DNA from: Cellulosimicrobium cellulans
GTDB taxonomy: Bacteria > Actinomycetota > Actinomycetes > Actinomycetales > Cellulomonadaceae
DNA: 64,000 nt
Direction of reading: 5' to 3'
NCBI RefSeq assembly: GCF_024124905.1
Contig: NZ_JAMXST010000001.1
Span: forward strand, 496,001-560,000
The notes below the pieces were generated by a model. The model was not told the origin of the DNA. It did no database searches and saw only the letters and a program-made list of their open reading frames with translations. The position numbers and the translations under genes were made by a program. This document shows positions 27,554 to 36,201 of the stretch, one piece after another (position 1 is the first letter of the stretch; each line of letters starts with the position of its first letter).

Positions 27554-28269
27554 TCCGCGTCGTGCTGGTCGACGACCAGCCCCTCGTGCGAACGGGCATC
27601 CGCGCGCTGCTCGAGCGTGCGGACGACGTCGAGGTCGTCGGCGAGGCCGCCGACGGTCGCGAGGGCGTGGCGCTCGTGCGCCGGTCGCGGCCCGACGTCG
27701 TGCTCATGGACCTGCAGATGCCCGTCCTCGACGGGGTCGAGGCGACGCGGCAGATCGTCGGGGGCGCCACCGGCACCGACACGCCGGTCGCGGGCGCCGT
27801 GTCGACCGGCCACCGCCCGGACGGTCCCCGCGTCGTCGTGCTCACGACGTTCGACGACGACGCGAACCTCTTCGCGTCGCTGCGGGCCGGGGCGTCGGGC
27901 TTCCTGCTCAAGGACGCGAGCCCGGACGAGCTGCGTGCCGCCGTGCGCACCGCAGCCGCGGGCGACGCGCTGCTCTCCCCCGCGGTGACGGCGCGCGTCG
28001 TCGCGCAGGCGGTCGACGCCGGGCGGCGGGACGACGCGCTCGCCGCCGCCGTCGCGGACCGGCTCACGGACCGCGAGCGCGAGGTGCTCGCGCACGTCGG
28101 GCGCGGCCTGACCAACGACGAGATCGGGTCGGCGCTGTTCATGAGCCCGGCGACGGCGCGCACGCACGTGGGCCGCGTCCTCGCCAAGCTGGGCGTGCGG
28201 GACCGCGCCGGCCTCGTCGTCGTCGCGTACGAGACCGGCCTGGTCCGTCCCGGCACCCCGCCGAGGTAG
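27550..28269 (+). CDS. NarL-family response regulator
   Basis: 239 residues. Receiver domain with acid pair Asp8/Asp9, phosphorylation site Asp54 (VLMDLQMP) and Lys121 (FLLKDAS); LuxR-type helix-turn-helix at about 172-220 (LTDREREVLAHVGRGLTNDEIGSALFMS read in pieces). Unusual: about 20 extra Gly/Thr/Pro-rich residues (72-93) between helix 3 and strand 4 of the receiver. The partner kinase is immediately upstream. The stop codon lies inside a long palindrome. Confidence 0.93.
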   Translation: MIRVVLVDDQPLVRTGIRALLERADDVEVVGEAADGREGVALVRRSRPDVVLMDLQMPVLDGVEATRQIVGGATGTDTPVAGAVSTGHRPDGPRVVVLTTFDDDANLFASLRAGASGFLLKDASPDELRAAVRTAAAGDALLSPAVTARVVAQAVDAGRRDDALAAAVADRLTDREREVLAHVGRGLTNDEIGSALFMSPATARTHVGRVLAKLGVRDRAGLVVVAYETGLVRPGTPPR

Positions 28270-28326
28270 AGGCGTGGTCATGACCACGCCTCTACCTCGC
28301 GGTACCGGGGCTCTACCTCGGCGGGG
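28256..28326. terminator. Nested palindromes, probable bidirectional terminator
   Basis: A perfect 38-bp palindrome (28262-28299) includes the response regulator stop codon. In addition the 16 bases at 28256-28271 recur as their exact reverse complement at 28311-28326, so the left arm can pair with a near or a far partner. It lies between the convergent regulator and M3 peptidase genes. No T-tract. Confidence 0.6.
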
Positions 28327-28338
28327 CGGATCGTCGGG

Positions 28339-30501
28339 TCAGGCATCGAGGCCGCGGCGCGCGAGGAGCGGCGCGATGTCGGCGTCGCGGCCGCGCAGCT
28401 CGCGGAACGAGAGGAGCGGGTCCTGCGAGCCGCCACGCGCGAGCAGGACGCGACGGAAGCGCTCGCCGTTCTCGCGCGACAGGCCGCCGTTCTCGCGGTA
28501 CCACTCGACCGTGTCCGCGTCGAGCACCTCGGACCAGATGTAGGAGTAGTACCCGGCCGCGTACCCGCCGCCGAACACGTGGTTGTAGTACGTGGTCCGG
28601 TAGCGCGGCGGGACGGGCGCGAACGCCACGCCGGCCGCCTCCAGCGCCGCGGCCTCGAACGGCACGACGTCGGCCTCGGACGACGGGACGCCGTCGGGCC
28701 CGACCTGGTGCCACGCCTGGTCGAGCAGCGCCGCCGCGAGGTACTCGGTCGTGCCGAAGCCCTCGTTGAACTGGCGCGAGGCCAGCATGGTGTCGACCCA
28801 CTCGGCGGGCATCGGCTCGCCCGTCACGTGGTGCACCGCGTAGGAGCGCAGGATCGACGGCTCCCACGCCCACATCTCGTTGACCTGCGACGGGTACTCG
28901 ACGAAGTCCCGCGGCACCTCCGTGCCGGACTGCGACGGGTAGCGCACGTCGGAGAACAGCCCGTGCAGCGCGTGCCCGAACTCGTGGAAGAGCGTGATGA
29001 CCTCGTCCCACACGAGCAGCGTGGGCTGTCCGGCCGGCGGCTTGACGAAGTTGAGGTTGTTGACGACGACCGGCTTCTGGCCGAGCAGGTGGTTCTGGTC
29101 GACGAGGTTGTTCATCCAGGCACCGCCCCGCTTGGACTCGCGCGTGTACCAGTCGGCGAGGAACAGGCCGAGCCCCTGACCCGGCTCCCCCGGCGTCTCG
29201 CTGTCGAAGACCTCGAAGACGCGCACGTCCGGGTGGTAGCCGACGAGGTCGTGCCGCTCGGCGAAGGAGACGCCGAACAGGCGGTTCGCGGCCAGGAACA
29301 CGCCGTCGTGCACGACGCGCTCGAGCTCGAGGTAGGGGCGCAGCAGCGCGTCGTCGAGCGCGTAGCGGTCCTTGCGCACGCGCTCGGCGTAGAACGACCA
29401 GTCGGAGGCGCGCAGCGTCGCGCCCGGCTCGTCGGCCCGCAGCGCCGTCTCGAGGTCGGCCGCCTCGCGGCGCGCGTTCGCGACGGCGGCGGGGGCGAGC
29501 CGGTCGAGCATCGCGTTCACGGCCTCGGTCGTCTTCGCGGTCGCGTCCTCGGCGACGTACGCGGCGTGGTGCTCGTACCCGAGGAGGCGCGCGCGCTCGG
29601 CGCGCAGGCGCACGGTCTCCAGCACGATCTCGCGCGTGTCGTGGTCGTCGCCGGTCGCACCGCGCGACTCCGACGCCTGCTGGACGCGCTCGCGGACGTC
29701 GCGGCGCGCGAGCGACGCGAGGACGCCCTGCTGGGTGGGGAGCTGCATCTCCAGCAGCCACGCCCCCTCGTGCCCGCGCGAGGCGGCGGCGGCAGCCGCG
29801 CCCGCGACCGCGTCCTCGGCGAGGCCGTCGAGCTCGGCGCGGTCCGTGACGAGCACGCTCGCCGCGTTGGCCCCCGCGAGCAGCTTGCGGCCGAACGCGG
29901 CCTCGAGCGTGGTGAGGCGGCCGTTGAGCTCGCGCAGGCGCGCCTGCTGCTCCGCGTCGAGCTCGACGCCGGAGCGGCGGAACCGGACGAGCAGCGTGTG
30001 CAGCAGCCACGCGGCGTCGGGGTCGAGGATCTGCTCGCCGGCGTCGACGGCGTCCTGCAGGGCGCGGGCACGCGCGTAGAGGCGCGCGTCCATGTAGATC
30101 GCGTCGTGGTGCGCGGCAAGCTCGGGCGCGGACTCCTCCTCGATCTGCTCCAGTCCCGGCGTCGCGTCGGCGGAGAGCTGGTTGTAGAACGCGTTGAGCA
30201 CGCGCGCGAGGTCGCGGCCCGACCGCTCGAGCGCCGCGAGCACGGTGGCCTCGGTCGGGGGTGCGTCGTCGGTCGCGACCGCCTCGATCGCGGCGCGCTG
30301 GGCCGCGGTCGCGGCGCGAAGCGCGGGGAGGTAGTGCTCCTCGCGGATCGCGTCGTAGTCGGGCAGCTCGTACGGCAGCGCGGAGGGCGCGGCGAACGGG
30401 TTGGCGGGATCGAGGTCGATCAGGGCGGAGGCGACTGCGGGCGCGGAGGTGGGCGCGGGCGCGTCGGTGCGCGTCGTGGGCTCGGAGGTCATGGTGCCCA
30501 T
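28339..30501 (-). CDS. M3 family oligopeptidase (Dcp-like)
   Basis: 720 residues, a soluble zinc peptidase of the thimet/Dcp family that degrades short peptides. Catalytic motif HEFGHALHG (His506, Glu507, His510), with the third ligand in the downstream SQVNEMWAWEP segment. The family signature near the end, NHVFGGGYAAGYYSYIWSEVLDADTVEWY, gives the substrate-binding tyrosines. A Thr/Pro/Ala-rich head of about 25 residues precedes the fold. Two in-frame ATGs three codons apart could start it; I use the outer one because GGGG lies five bases upstream. Confidence 0.94.
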   Translation of the reverse strand: MGTMTSEPTTRTDAPAPTSAPAVASALIDLDPANPFAAPSALPYELPDYDAIREEHYLPALRAATAAQRAAIEAVATDDAPPTEATVLAALERSGRDLARVLNAFYNQLSADATPGLEQIEEESAPELAAHHDAIYMDARLYARARALQDAVDAGEQILDPDAAWLLHTLLVRFRRSGVELDAEQQARLRELNGRLTTLEAAFGRKLLAGANAASVLVTDRAELDGLAEDAVAGAAAAAASRGHEGAWLLEMQLPTQQGVLASLARRDVRERVQQASESRGATGDDHDTREIVLETVRLRAERARLLGYEHHAAYVAEDATAKTTEAVNAMLDRLAPAAVANARREAADLETALRADEPGATLRASDWSFYAERVRKDRYALDDALLRPYLELERVVHDGVFLAANRLFGVSFAERHDLVGYHPDVRVFEVFDSETPGEPGQGLGLFLADWYTRESKRGGAWMNNLVDQNHLLGQKPVVVNNLNFVKPPAGQPTLLVWDEVITLFHEFGHALHGLFSDVRYPSQSGTEVPRDFVEYPSQVNEMWAWEPSILRSYAVHHVTGEPMPAEWVDTMLASRQFNEGFGTTEYLAAALLDQAWHQVGPDGVPSSEADVVPFEAAALEAAGVAFAPVPPRYRTTYYNHVFGGGYAAGYYSYIWSEVLDADTVEWYRENGGLSRENGERFRRVLLARGGSQDPLLSFRELRGRDADIAPLLARRGLDA

Positions 30502-30569
30502 CTTGACCCCGCGGGCGGGCACGACGGAAACGCATTCGCGGACGCCCCTTGGCGACCGGGGCGAGTGCG

Positions 30570-31211
30570 TCAGGCGGCGCGGCCCGACGACGGCGCGTCC
30601 GCGGGCCACGGCTCGTTCGGCGCGCGCGGGTCGTCGGGCAGGAGCGTGCCGAGCCACGCGTCGCGGCGCTCGCCGCGCTGGAGCGCGAACCCGCGCACCG
30701 TGCCCTCGACCCGGAAGCCGAGCCGCCAGGCGGTGCGCCGCGACGGCCAGTTGCCGACGTACGCCTGCCAGAAGAGCCGCGCGAGCCCCCCGCCCTCCGG
30801 GTCGAACGCCCAGTCGACGACGAGCCGGCACGCCGCGGTCATGAGGCCGCGGCCCCGGGCCTCGGGAGCGGTCCAGTAGCCGATCTCGGCCGACCGTCGC
30901 CCCTCGGGCGCATCGTCGAGGCTTAGCCCGACCATCCCGAGGAGGGCACCGACGCCGTCGGGGCCGGGGATGCCCGAAGGGCCGGCGCTGTCGCGCACGC
31001 CCCAGGTGAGGACGTCGCCGCGCTCCCAGCCCGGTCCCACGTAGTCCGACACGAACTGCACCGCGTCCTCGCGCGCGTACGGGGACGGGACGACCGTCCA
31101 CGCAGCGGTCTCCGCGTCCTGGCACGCGGCCGTGATCGCGTCGACGTCGTCGAGGGTCGGGGTGGACAGGTGGACGCGGCCGTCGTCGAGGGCGAAGGGA
31201 TGCACCCGCAC
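30570..31211 (-). CDS. GNAT N-acetyltransferase (RimJ/RimL-like)
   Basis: 213 residues. Starts with the RimJ/RimL pattern RVHLSTPTLDDVDAI; acetyl-CoA site in RRSAEIGYWTAPEARGRGLMTAACRLVVDWAF (pieces: EIGYW, RGRGL), then NWPSRRTAWRLGFRVEGTVRGF. Acetylates a protein N-terminus or a small molecule; the target is unknown. Start uncertain: a GTG two codons in lies seven bases after a CAGGCT box and may be the true, leaderless start. Confidence 0.88.
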   Translation of the reverse strand: MRVHPFALDDGRVHLSTPTLDDVDAITAACQDAETAAWTVVPSPYAREDAVQFVSDYVGPGWERGDVLTWGVRDSAGPSGIPGPDGVGALLGMVGLSLDDAPEGRRSAEIGYWTAPEARGRGLMTAACRLVVDWAFDPEGGGLARLFWQAYVGNWPSRRTAWRLGFRVEGTVRGFALQRGERRDAWLGTLLPDDPRAPNEPWPADAPSSGRAA

Positions 31212-31306
31212 GAGCCTGGCACGTCCCGCCGCACGTCGTCACCCGGATTCCCCGAGCGTGGCCACCCCGCGGGGCCACCGACCCGGCGTCCCGTCCCGCG
31301 GGTGCG

Positions 31307-32422
31307 TCACGGGCGCAGGGCGTCCTCCGCGGGCGTCCACGGCAGGCCGTGCGCGGCGGCGACCGCCTCGTTGAGGAGCGCGCCGCGGTGGGTGGACGCC
31401 CCCGACCGCAGGAGCGGGACGTCCCGCACCGCGTCGACCCCGCCCTCCGCGAGCGCCGCGAGGTACGGCAGCGTCGCGCTGGTCAGCGCGAGCGTGCTCG
31501 TCACGGGGACCGCGCCGGGCATGTTCGCGACGCAGTAGAACGTCGTGCCGTGCACGGCGAACGTCGGGTCGTCGTGCGTGGTGGGCCGCGACCCCTCGAA
31601 GCAGCCGCCCTGGTCGACGGCGACGTCGACGAGCACGGCGCCGGGGCGCATGCGTGCGACGAGGTCGTCGGTGACGAGGCGCGGGGCCCGCGCCCCCGCG
31701 ACGAGCACGGCCCCGACGACGAGGTCGGCCTCGAGCACCTCCCGCTCGATCGCGTACGCGCTCGACACGACCGTGCGCACGTGGCCGGAGAACTCCTGGT
31801 CGACGGCGCGCAGGACGGGCAGCGACAGGTCGACCACGCTCACCTCCGCGCGCATGCCCACCGCGACCTCGGCCGCGTTGCGGCCGGCGGTCCCGCCCCC
31901 GAGCACGACGACCCGCCCGGGCCGCGTGCCGGGGACGCCGCCGAGCAGGACGCCGCGACCTCCCGCGGGTCGTTGCAGGAGCCAGGCGCCGACCTGGGTC
32001 GCCATGCGCCCGGCCACCTCGCTCATGGGGGCCAGCAGCGGGAGCGTCCCGTCGGGGGCCTGCGCCGTCTCGTACGCGACGGACGTCGTGCCCGCGTCGA
32101 GCAGTGCACGCGTGCAGGCCGCGTCCGCGGCGAGGTGCAGGTAGGCAAAGAGCAGGAGGTCGTCGCGCAGCAGCGGGTACTCGCTCGCGACAGGTTCCTT
32201 GACCTTGCACACGAGCTCGGCCTCGCCCCAGACCTCCTCGGCGCTCGGCACGATCCGCGCACCGGCGTCGGCGAACTCCGCGTCGGGCAGGTGGGAGCCG
32301 ACCCCGGCCCCGGACTGGACGAGCACGTCGTGCCCGGCCCGCACGAGGTGGTGCGCGCCGGCGGGGGTGAGCGCGACGCGGTCCTCGTGGTTCTTGACCT
32401 CGGTGGGTATGCCGATCCTCAT
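31307..32422 (-). CDS. ald: Alanine dehydrogenase
   Basis: Reversible oxidative deamination of L-alanine to pyruvate with NAD+. 371 residues. Active-site residues fall at the family positions: Lys75 (CKVKEP), His96 (FAYLH) and Ser134 (APMSEVAG). NAD-binding motif VVVLGGGTAGRNAAEVAVG starts near 171. Opens with MRIGIPTEVKNHEDRVALTP, typical of Ald. Divergent from an amino-acid permease gene with about 108 bp between starts, suggesting joint control. A CACACT box five bases before the ATG fits a leaderless start. Confidence 0.95.
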   Translation of the reverse strand: MRIGIPTEVKNHEDRVALTPAGAHHLVRAGHDVLVQSGAGVGSHLPDAEFADAGARIVPSAEEVWGEAELVCKVKEPVASEYPLLRDDLLLFAYLHLAADAACTRALLDAGTTSVAYETAQAPDGTLPLLAPMSEVAGRMATQVGAWLLQRPAGGRGVLLGGVPGTRPGRVVVLGGGTAGRNAAEVAVGMRAEVSVVDLSLPVLRAVDQEFSGHVRTVVSSAYAIEREVLEADLVVGAVLVAGARAPRLVTDDLVARMRPGAVLVDVAVDQGGCFEGSRPTTHDDPTFAVHGTTFYCVANMPGAVPVTSTLALTSATLPYLAALAEGGVDAVRDVPLLRSGASTHRGALLNEAVAAAHGLPWTPAEDALRP

Positions 32423-32530
32423 GGTCCAGTGTGGTCGCACCGTCCCGCTCCGCGCAGGGTGGCAGGATCTTGTCGGAGAGTGACCTTCCTGCCGCTCGTT
32501 CCGGGACCGGCCCGCTGCCAGGGTGGGCGC

Positions 32531-33850
32531 GTGGACACGACGACTCCCCTCGCGACGCCGGGCGTCGCACCCCGCCCCGCGCCGACGGCGAGCGAGCACG
32601 CGCCGGCGGGCACCCTGGGGCTCGCGCGCGGCAGCGCCCTGTACGTGGCGAGCGTGCTCGGCACGGGAGTGCTCGCCCTGCCCGGGCTCGCCACGCGGGT
32701 CGCCGGCCCCGCCTCCGTGCTCGCCGTCGCCCTGGTGCTCGTGGCGAGCGTCCCCCTCGCGGGCACCTTCGCGGCGCTGGCGGCGCGGCACCCGGACCGG
32801 GGCGGCGTCGCGAGCGCGGTGCGCGTCGCGCTCGGCCCGACGGCGGCCCGCGCCACGGGCTACTGGTTCTACCTGGGCGTGTGCGTGGGCGTGCCCGTCG
32901 TGGCGGTGCTGGGAGCGGAGTACGTGGTCGCAGTGGTGGGCGCCGATCGCGGGGCAGTCCCGGTCGTGGCCGTCGCGCTCGTCGTCGTGCCGGCGGTCGC
33001 CGTGGGGCTCGGCGTCCGTGTGGCGGGCGCCGTCCAGCTCGCGCTCACGTCGCTGCTGCTCGCCGCCGTCGTCGTGGTCGTCGCCGTGGCGGCGCCGGCG
33101 GCGAGCGCCGAGCGGTTCACCCCGTTCCTCAGCGAGGGGTGGTCCGGCGTCGGCTCCGCGGTGAGCCTGTTCGTGTGGGCGTTCGCGGGCTGGGAGGTCG
33201 GCACGCACGTCTCGGCGGACTTCCGCGACCCGCGCCGCACCGTCCCCGCCGCGACCGGGATCGCGCTGGTCGTCGTCGGCGTCGCCTACCTCGCCCTGCA
33301 GGTCACCACGGTCGGCGTCCTCGGCGCCGAGGCCGGCTCCGGCACCGTCGCCCTGCTCGACCTCGCGCGCACGGGCGCACCCGCCGCGGGGCCCGTGGTC
33401 GTCGGCGTCGTCGCGGCGATCGTCACCTCGGGCGTGCTCACCGCCTATCTCGCGGCGTTCGCCAACCTCGGCCAGGCACTCGCGCGCGACGGCGACCTGC
33501 CGCGCCCGCTCGCCGCTCTCTCCGGTCGCGCCGGGGTACCCCGGCGGGCGCTCGCGGTCACGCTCGTGCTGAGCGCGGCGTACCTCGCCGTGCTCGTCGC
33601 CACCGGCCTCGACCTCGAGCCGTTCGTGCGCGTCCACACGAGCTGCATGGTGGCGGTCTACGCGCTCGGCATGGTCGCCGCCCTGCGCCTGCTCCCCCGC
33701 GGCACGGTCGGCTGGTGGCTCGCGGCCGTCGCGACCGTCCTCACCGGCGTGCTGCTCGTCCTCGCCGGGGCGTCGCTCGTGGCCCCCGCGCTCCTCGCCC
33801 TGGCCGCCGTCGCGGTCGCGCTGGCCCGCCGCCGTCGCCCGCCGCGCTGA
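32531..33850 (+). CDS. APC-superfamily amino-acid permease
   Basis: 439 residues with about 12 membrane helices. The first helix carries the APC pattern LYVASVLGTGVLALPG (unwound Gly-rich substrate site); SLFVWAFAGWEVGTHVSADFRDPRRTVP is the conserved helix 6 and loop. Closest in type to YjeH-like amino-acid transporters. The substrate could be alanine given the divergent ald, but that is inference. GTG start six bases after a CAGGGT box; no strong ribosome site. Confidence 0.88.
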   Translation: MDTTTPLATPGVAPRPAPTASEHAPAGTLGLARGSALYVASVLGTGVLALPGLATRVAGPASVLAVALVLVASVPLAGTFAALAARHPDRGGVASAVRVALGPTAARATGYWFYLGVCVGVPVVAVLGAEYVVAVVGADRGAVPVVAVALVVVPAVAVGLGVRVAGAVQLALTSLLLAAVVVVVAVAAPAASAERFTPFLSEGWSGVGSAVSLFVWAFAGWEVGTHVSADFRDPRRTVPAATGIALVVVGVAYLALQVTTVGVLGAEAGSGTVALLDLARTGAPAAGPVVVGVVAAIVTSGVLTAYLAAFANLGQALARDGDLPRPLAALSGRAGVPRRALAVTLVLSAAYLAVLVATGLDLEPFVRVHTSCMVAVYALGMVAALRLLPRGTVGWWLAAVATVLTGVLLVLAGASLVAPALLALAAVAVALARRRRPPR

Positions 33851-33911
33851 GCGGCCCGCCGGCCGGAGAGGTTCGCCCTCCTGGCCCGTTCCCCGCAGCG
33901 GCGGTGTCCGC

Positions 33912-33917
33912 TACGGT
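33912..33917 (+). promoter_or_regulatory. Leaderless -10 box of the DUF1905 gene
   Basis: TACGGT seven bases before the ATG. Confidence 0.5.
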
Positions 33918-33924
33918 CGACGGC

Positions 33925-34227
33925 ATGCCCACGTGGACGGACCCGGGCCCCGTCGAGTTCGACGCCGTCGTGATCGCCGCCGGGACGCGCTCGGGAGCGT
34001 TCGTCGCTCTCCCGTACGACGCCGTCGACCTCTTCGGCACGCGCGGTCGCGTCCCCGTGGTCGCGGAGGTCGACGACGTGCGGTACCACGCCTCCCTCGT
34101 CGCCTACGGCGGTCCGCACCTCCTCGCCGTCCTGCGCTCCGTGCGCGCCGCGACCGGCAAGGGCGTCGGGGACACCGTGCACGTCGCGGTCCGGCTCGCC
34201 GCGGAGGTCTCGGCCGTCCCGCGGTGA
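33925..34227 (+). CDS. DUF1905 domain protein
   Basis: 100 residues, a single small beta-barrel-like domain. The pattern VVIAAGTRSGAFVALPYDAVDLFGTRGRVPVVAEVDDV (read in pieces) and the end VGDTVHVAVRLAAE match DUF1905 proteins, whose function is unknown. Start fixed by the TACGGT box. Converges with the AI-2E-family gene. Confidence 0.85.
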   Translation: MPTWTDPGPVEFDAVVIAAGTRSGAFVALPYDAVDLFGTRGRVPVVAEVDDVRYHASLVAYGGPHLLAVLRSVRAATGKGVGDTVHVAVRLAAEVSAVPR

Positions 34228-34260
34228 GGCGCCGGCCGCCCGCGCCCCGGCGGTCGCGCG

Positions 34261-35553
34261 TCAGCCGGCCGCGTCGGGCGCCGTGCGGTCCGACGACCCG
34301 GGCACGGCGTCGCCGAGCGCGATCTCCTTCGCCGTCGGCAGGTCCTCCTCCATGGGTGGGTCCTTGTGCCGCAGGTGCGAGAACACCGACCACGCGACAG
34401 CGACGAGCGGCACGGACACGACCGCGCCGAGGATCCCCGCGAGCAGCGTCCCCGCCGTCACCGCGATCGCCACGACGACCGGGTGCAGCGAGACCTGCTT
34501 GCCCATGACGAGCGGCTGCAGGATGTGACCCTCGAACTGCCCGATGAGCGCGATGCCGATCGTCACGACGAGCGCGATGACGATGCCCTTGGCCGCGAGC
34601 GCGACGATGGCCGCGATGATCATCGCGAGGGGCGCGCCGATGATGGGGATGAACGCCCCGATGAAGACGAGCACCGCGAGCGGCGCCGCGAGCGGCACGC
34701 CCAGGGCCCCCAGGAAGATGCCCGCGAGGATGCCGTCGACGAGAGCGATGATCACGGTGCCCCGGGCGTAGCCGGAGAACGTGTACCAGCCCGCGCCGCC
34801 CGCGACCTTCCAGCTGTCGCGCGAGCGGGCCGGGAGCTGGTTGAGGAACCACGTCCACATGTCCTTGCCGCGGGCGAGGAAGAACACCGTGCAGAAGATC
34901 GCGAGGGCGATCGCCGCGAACGCCTCGAACACCGAGCCGGCGCTCGCGGCGGCCTGGCTCGCGATGTCGCCGCCGTGCTCCGTGAGCCACTGCCGGCCGT
35001 TGTCGATCCACCCGTTGACGTCGTCCGCCGTGATCGTGACCGGCAGCGGGCCGTTCTCGAGGAAGTCGAAGATCTGCTCGATGCCCTGGTCGAACTGCTC
35101 CGCGAGGCTCTGCCACTGCCCCGCGACCGAGGTGATGACGTACGTCAGCAGACCGGCGATGAACAGCAGGGCGGAGAGGATCGCGAGCCCCGTGGCCAGA
35201 CCCCGCGGCATGATCCGCGCGTAGAAGTCCGTGACGGGCCGCAGGACCGACGTGATGACGAGCGCCAGGAAGACGGCCACGAACACGAGCTGCACCTGCG
35301 CCGTCGCGAAGAAGATGAGCGCGACGGCCGCGACGATCATGAGCAGGCGCCACGACCAGCCCGCGGTCGTGCGCAGCCACGCGGGCACCGACTCGTCGTA
35401 CCCGACCACCGACGGGTTGCGTCGCGCCCCGGCCACCTTGCGTGCCGCGCTCGACGCCCCCGCGAGGTGCTTCACCGACGCCGCCGCGCGGTCCGAGCCG
35501 GAGCCGGGCCTCGGGGTCGGCGCTGCTGCCACCGGCCGCTGCTCGTCCGTCAC
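34261..35553 (-). CDS. AI-2E/PerM-family membrane transporter
   Basis: 430 residues, eight expected helices. A disordered head (1-45) precedes the first pair (LLMIVAAVALIFFATAQVQLVFVAVFLALV read in pieces); an extracytoplasmic helical domain (about 110-200) follows; the family block LVFIGAFIPIIGAPLAMI and the segment GQFEGHILQPLVMGKQVSLHP are diagnostic. The name is historical: members export varied solutes and some are Na+/H+ antiporters. GTG start with GGAGG five to six bases upstream; longer in-frame starts exist but are less likely. Confidence 0.9.
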   Translation of the reverse strand: MTDEQRPVAAAPTPRPGSGSDRAAASVKHLAGASSAARKVAGARRNPSVVGYDESVPAWLRTTAGWSWRLLMIVAAVALIFFATAQVQLVFVAVFLALVITSVLRPVTDFYARIMPRGLATGLAILSALLFIAGLLTYVITSVAGQWQSLAEQFDQGIEQIFDFLENGPLPVTITADDVNGWIDNGRQWLTEHGGDIASQAAASAGSVFEAFAAIALAIFCTVFFLARGKDMWTWFLNQLPARSRDSWKVAGGAGWYTFSGYARGTVIIALVDGILAGIFLGALGVPLAAPLAVLVFIGAFIPIIGAPLAMIIAAIVALAAKGIVIALVVTIGIALIGQFEGHILQPLVMGKQVSLHPVVVAIAVTAGTLLAGILGAVVSVPLVAVAWSVFSHLRHKDPPMEEDLPTAKEIALGDAVPGSSDRTAPDAAG

Positions 35554-35698
35554 ACGTGCCTCCGCCCGGTCGTGGCCACCATCCGCCCAGTCTGCCCCAG
35601 GTCGTCCCCCCACGCCGGGTACCGCGGTCGGCCCGTCGTCCCACGTCGGCCCGGCACCGACCGGCGACCGCGATGTGAGGACCACGCCCGAACCGTGC

Positions 35699-35704
35699 TA
35701 TGTT
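35699..35704 (+). promoter_or_regulatory. Probable -10 box of tRNA-Leu
   Basis: TATGTT in a locally AT-rich patch, about 43 bp before the mature 5' end. No clear -35 box. Confidence 0.4.
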
Positions 35705-35747
35705 TTTCCCCGCACCGGAACGGCGGAAACGCCGGGAAGGTCCACTC

Positions 35748-35832
35748 GTCCGGGTGGCGGAATGGCAGACGCGCTAGCTTGAGGTGCTAGTGCCCTTTAT
35801 CGGGCGTGGGGGTTCAAGTCCCCCTCCGGACA
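35748..35832 (+). tRNA. tRNA-Leu (anticodon GAG)
   Basis: 85-nt class II tRNA. The acceptor stem pairs GTCCGGG with TCCGGAC, the anticodon stem pairs CTAGC with GCTAG around loop TTGAGGT (anticodon GAG at 35781-35783), a long variable arm follows, and the T arm is GGGGG-TTCAAGT-CCCCC. Reads CUC and CUU codons. The 3' CCA is not encoded. Two hairpins follow immediately. Confidence 0.97.
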
Positions 35833-35835
35833 CCG

Positions 35836-35891
35836 CGTGGCACACCTCGTGCCACGGAGGCCGGGTCAGGAGATTCTTCCTGACCCGGCCT
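35836..35891 (+). terminator. Two tandem hairpins after tRNA-Leu
   Basis: An 8-bp perfect stem with a 5-nt loop (35836-35856), then a 14-bp perfect stem with a 6-nt loop (35858-35891) followed by a few Ts. The second is a strong intrinsic terminator; the first may help define the tRNA 3' end. Confidence 0.75.
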
Positions 35892-35929
35892 TCTGCGTAT
35901 CCCGCCGCCTCGGTCCGGCGGGCCTCGCC

Positions 35930-36043
35930 TCAGCCGCCCGTGTCGGTCCAGGACGCGACCTCGACGCCGTGGTCGTCGGGCGACGCGAGCGACCACCACG
36001 TCGGGGCGCGCGAGTCATCGGCCAGCGCGCGCTCGTCGAACAG
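35930..36043 (-). pseudogene. Remnant resembling the C-terminus of a VOC (glyoxalase-like) protein
   Basis: A 37-codon open stretch between two stops reads RAPTWWSLASPDDHGVEVASW near its end, matching the closing WW-L-DP-GNE-V-A-W pattern of VOC-family proteins. No start codon, ribosome site or N-terminal part is found upstream in any minus frame. I read it as the tail of a deleted gene beside the tRNA. The similarity is by eye and the stretch is short. Confidence 0.4.
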
Positions 36044-36201
36044 TCAGAACACTCCCCTCGATGCCGCCGGGCCTGACTCCGGCGCGCCCGGCCCGCGGGA
36101 TCTCCTCGTCGCGAATCGCCGTCCGCGCGCCTCGAGATGCGGGGTCGGACGTCCCGCTTTACGGTGACGTGTCCTTTCTGATGCTTTTGAGGCGGTATGC
36201 A

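Noticed and set aside
30495-31278. N-terminal extension of the M3 peptidase frame up to 31278
   Set aside because: The extra part lies antisense or out of frame over the GNAT gene and has no peptidase similarity.
35748-35832. Integration site at the tRNA 3' end
   Set aside because: No second copy of the tRNA end and no integrase were found in the window.
36047-36201. Riboswitch (for example c-di-GMP) before the MHYT gene
   Set aside because: No conserved core or paired layout could be drawn from the sequence; only an AT-richer patch is visible.
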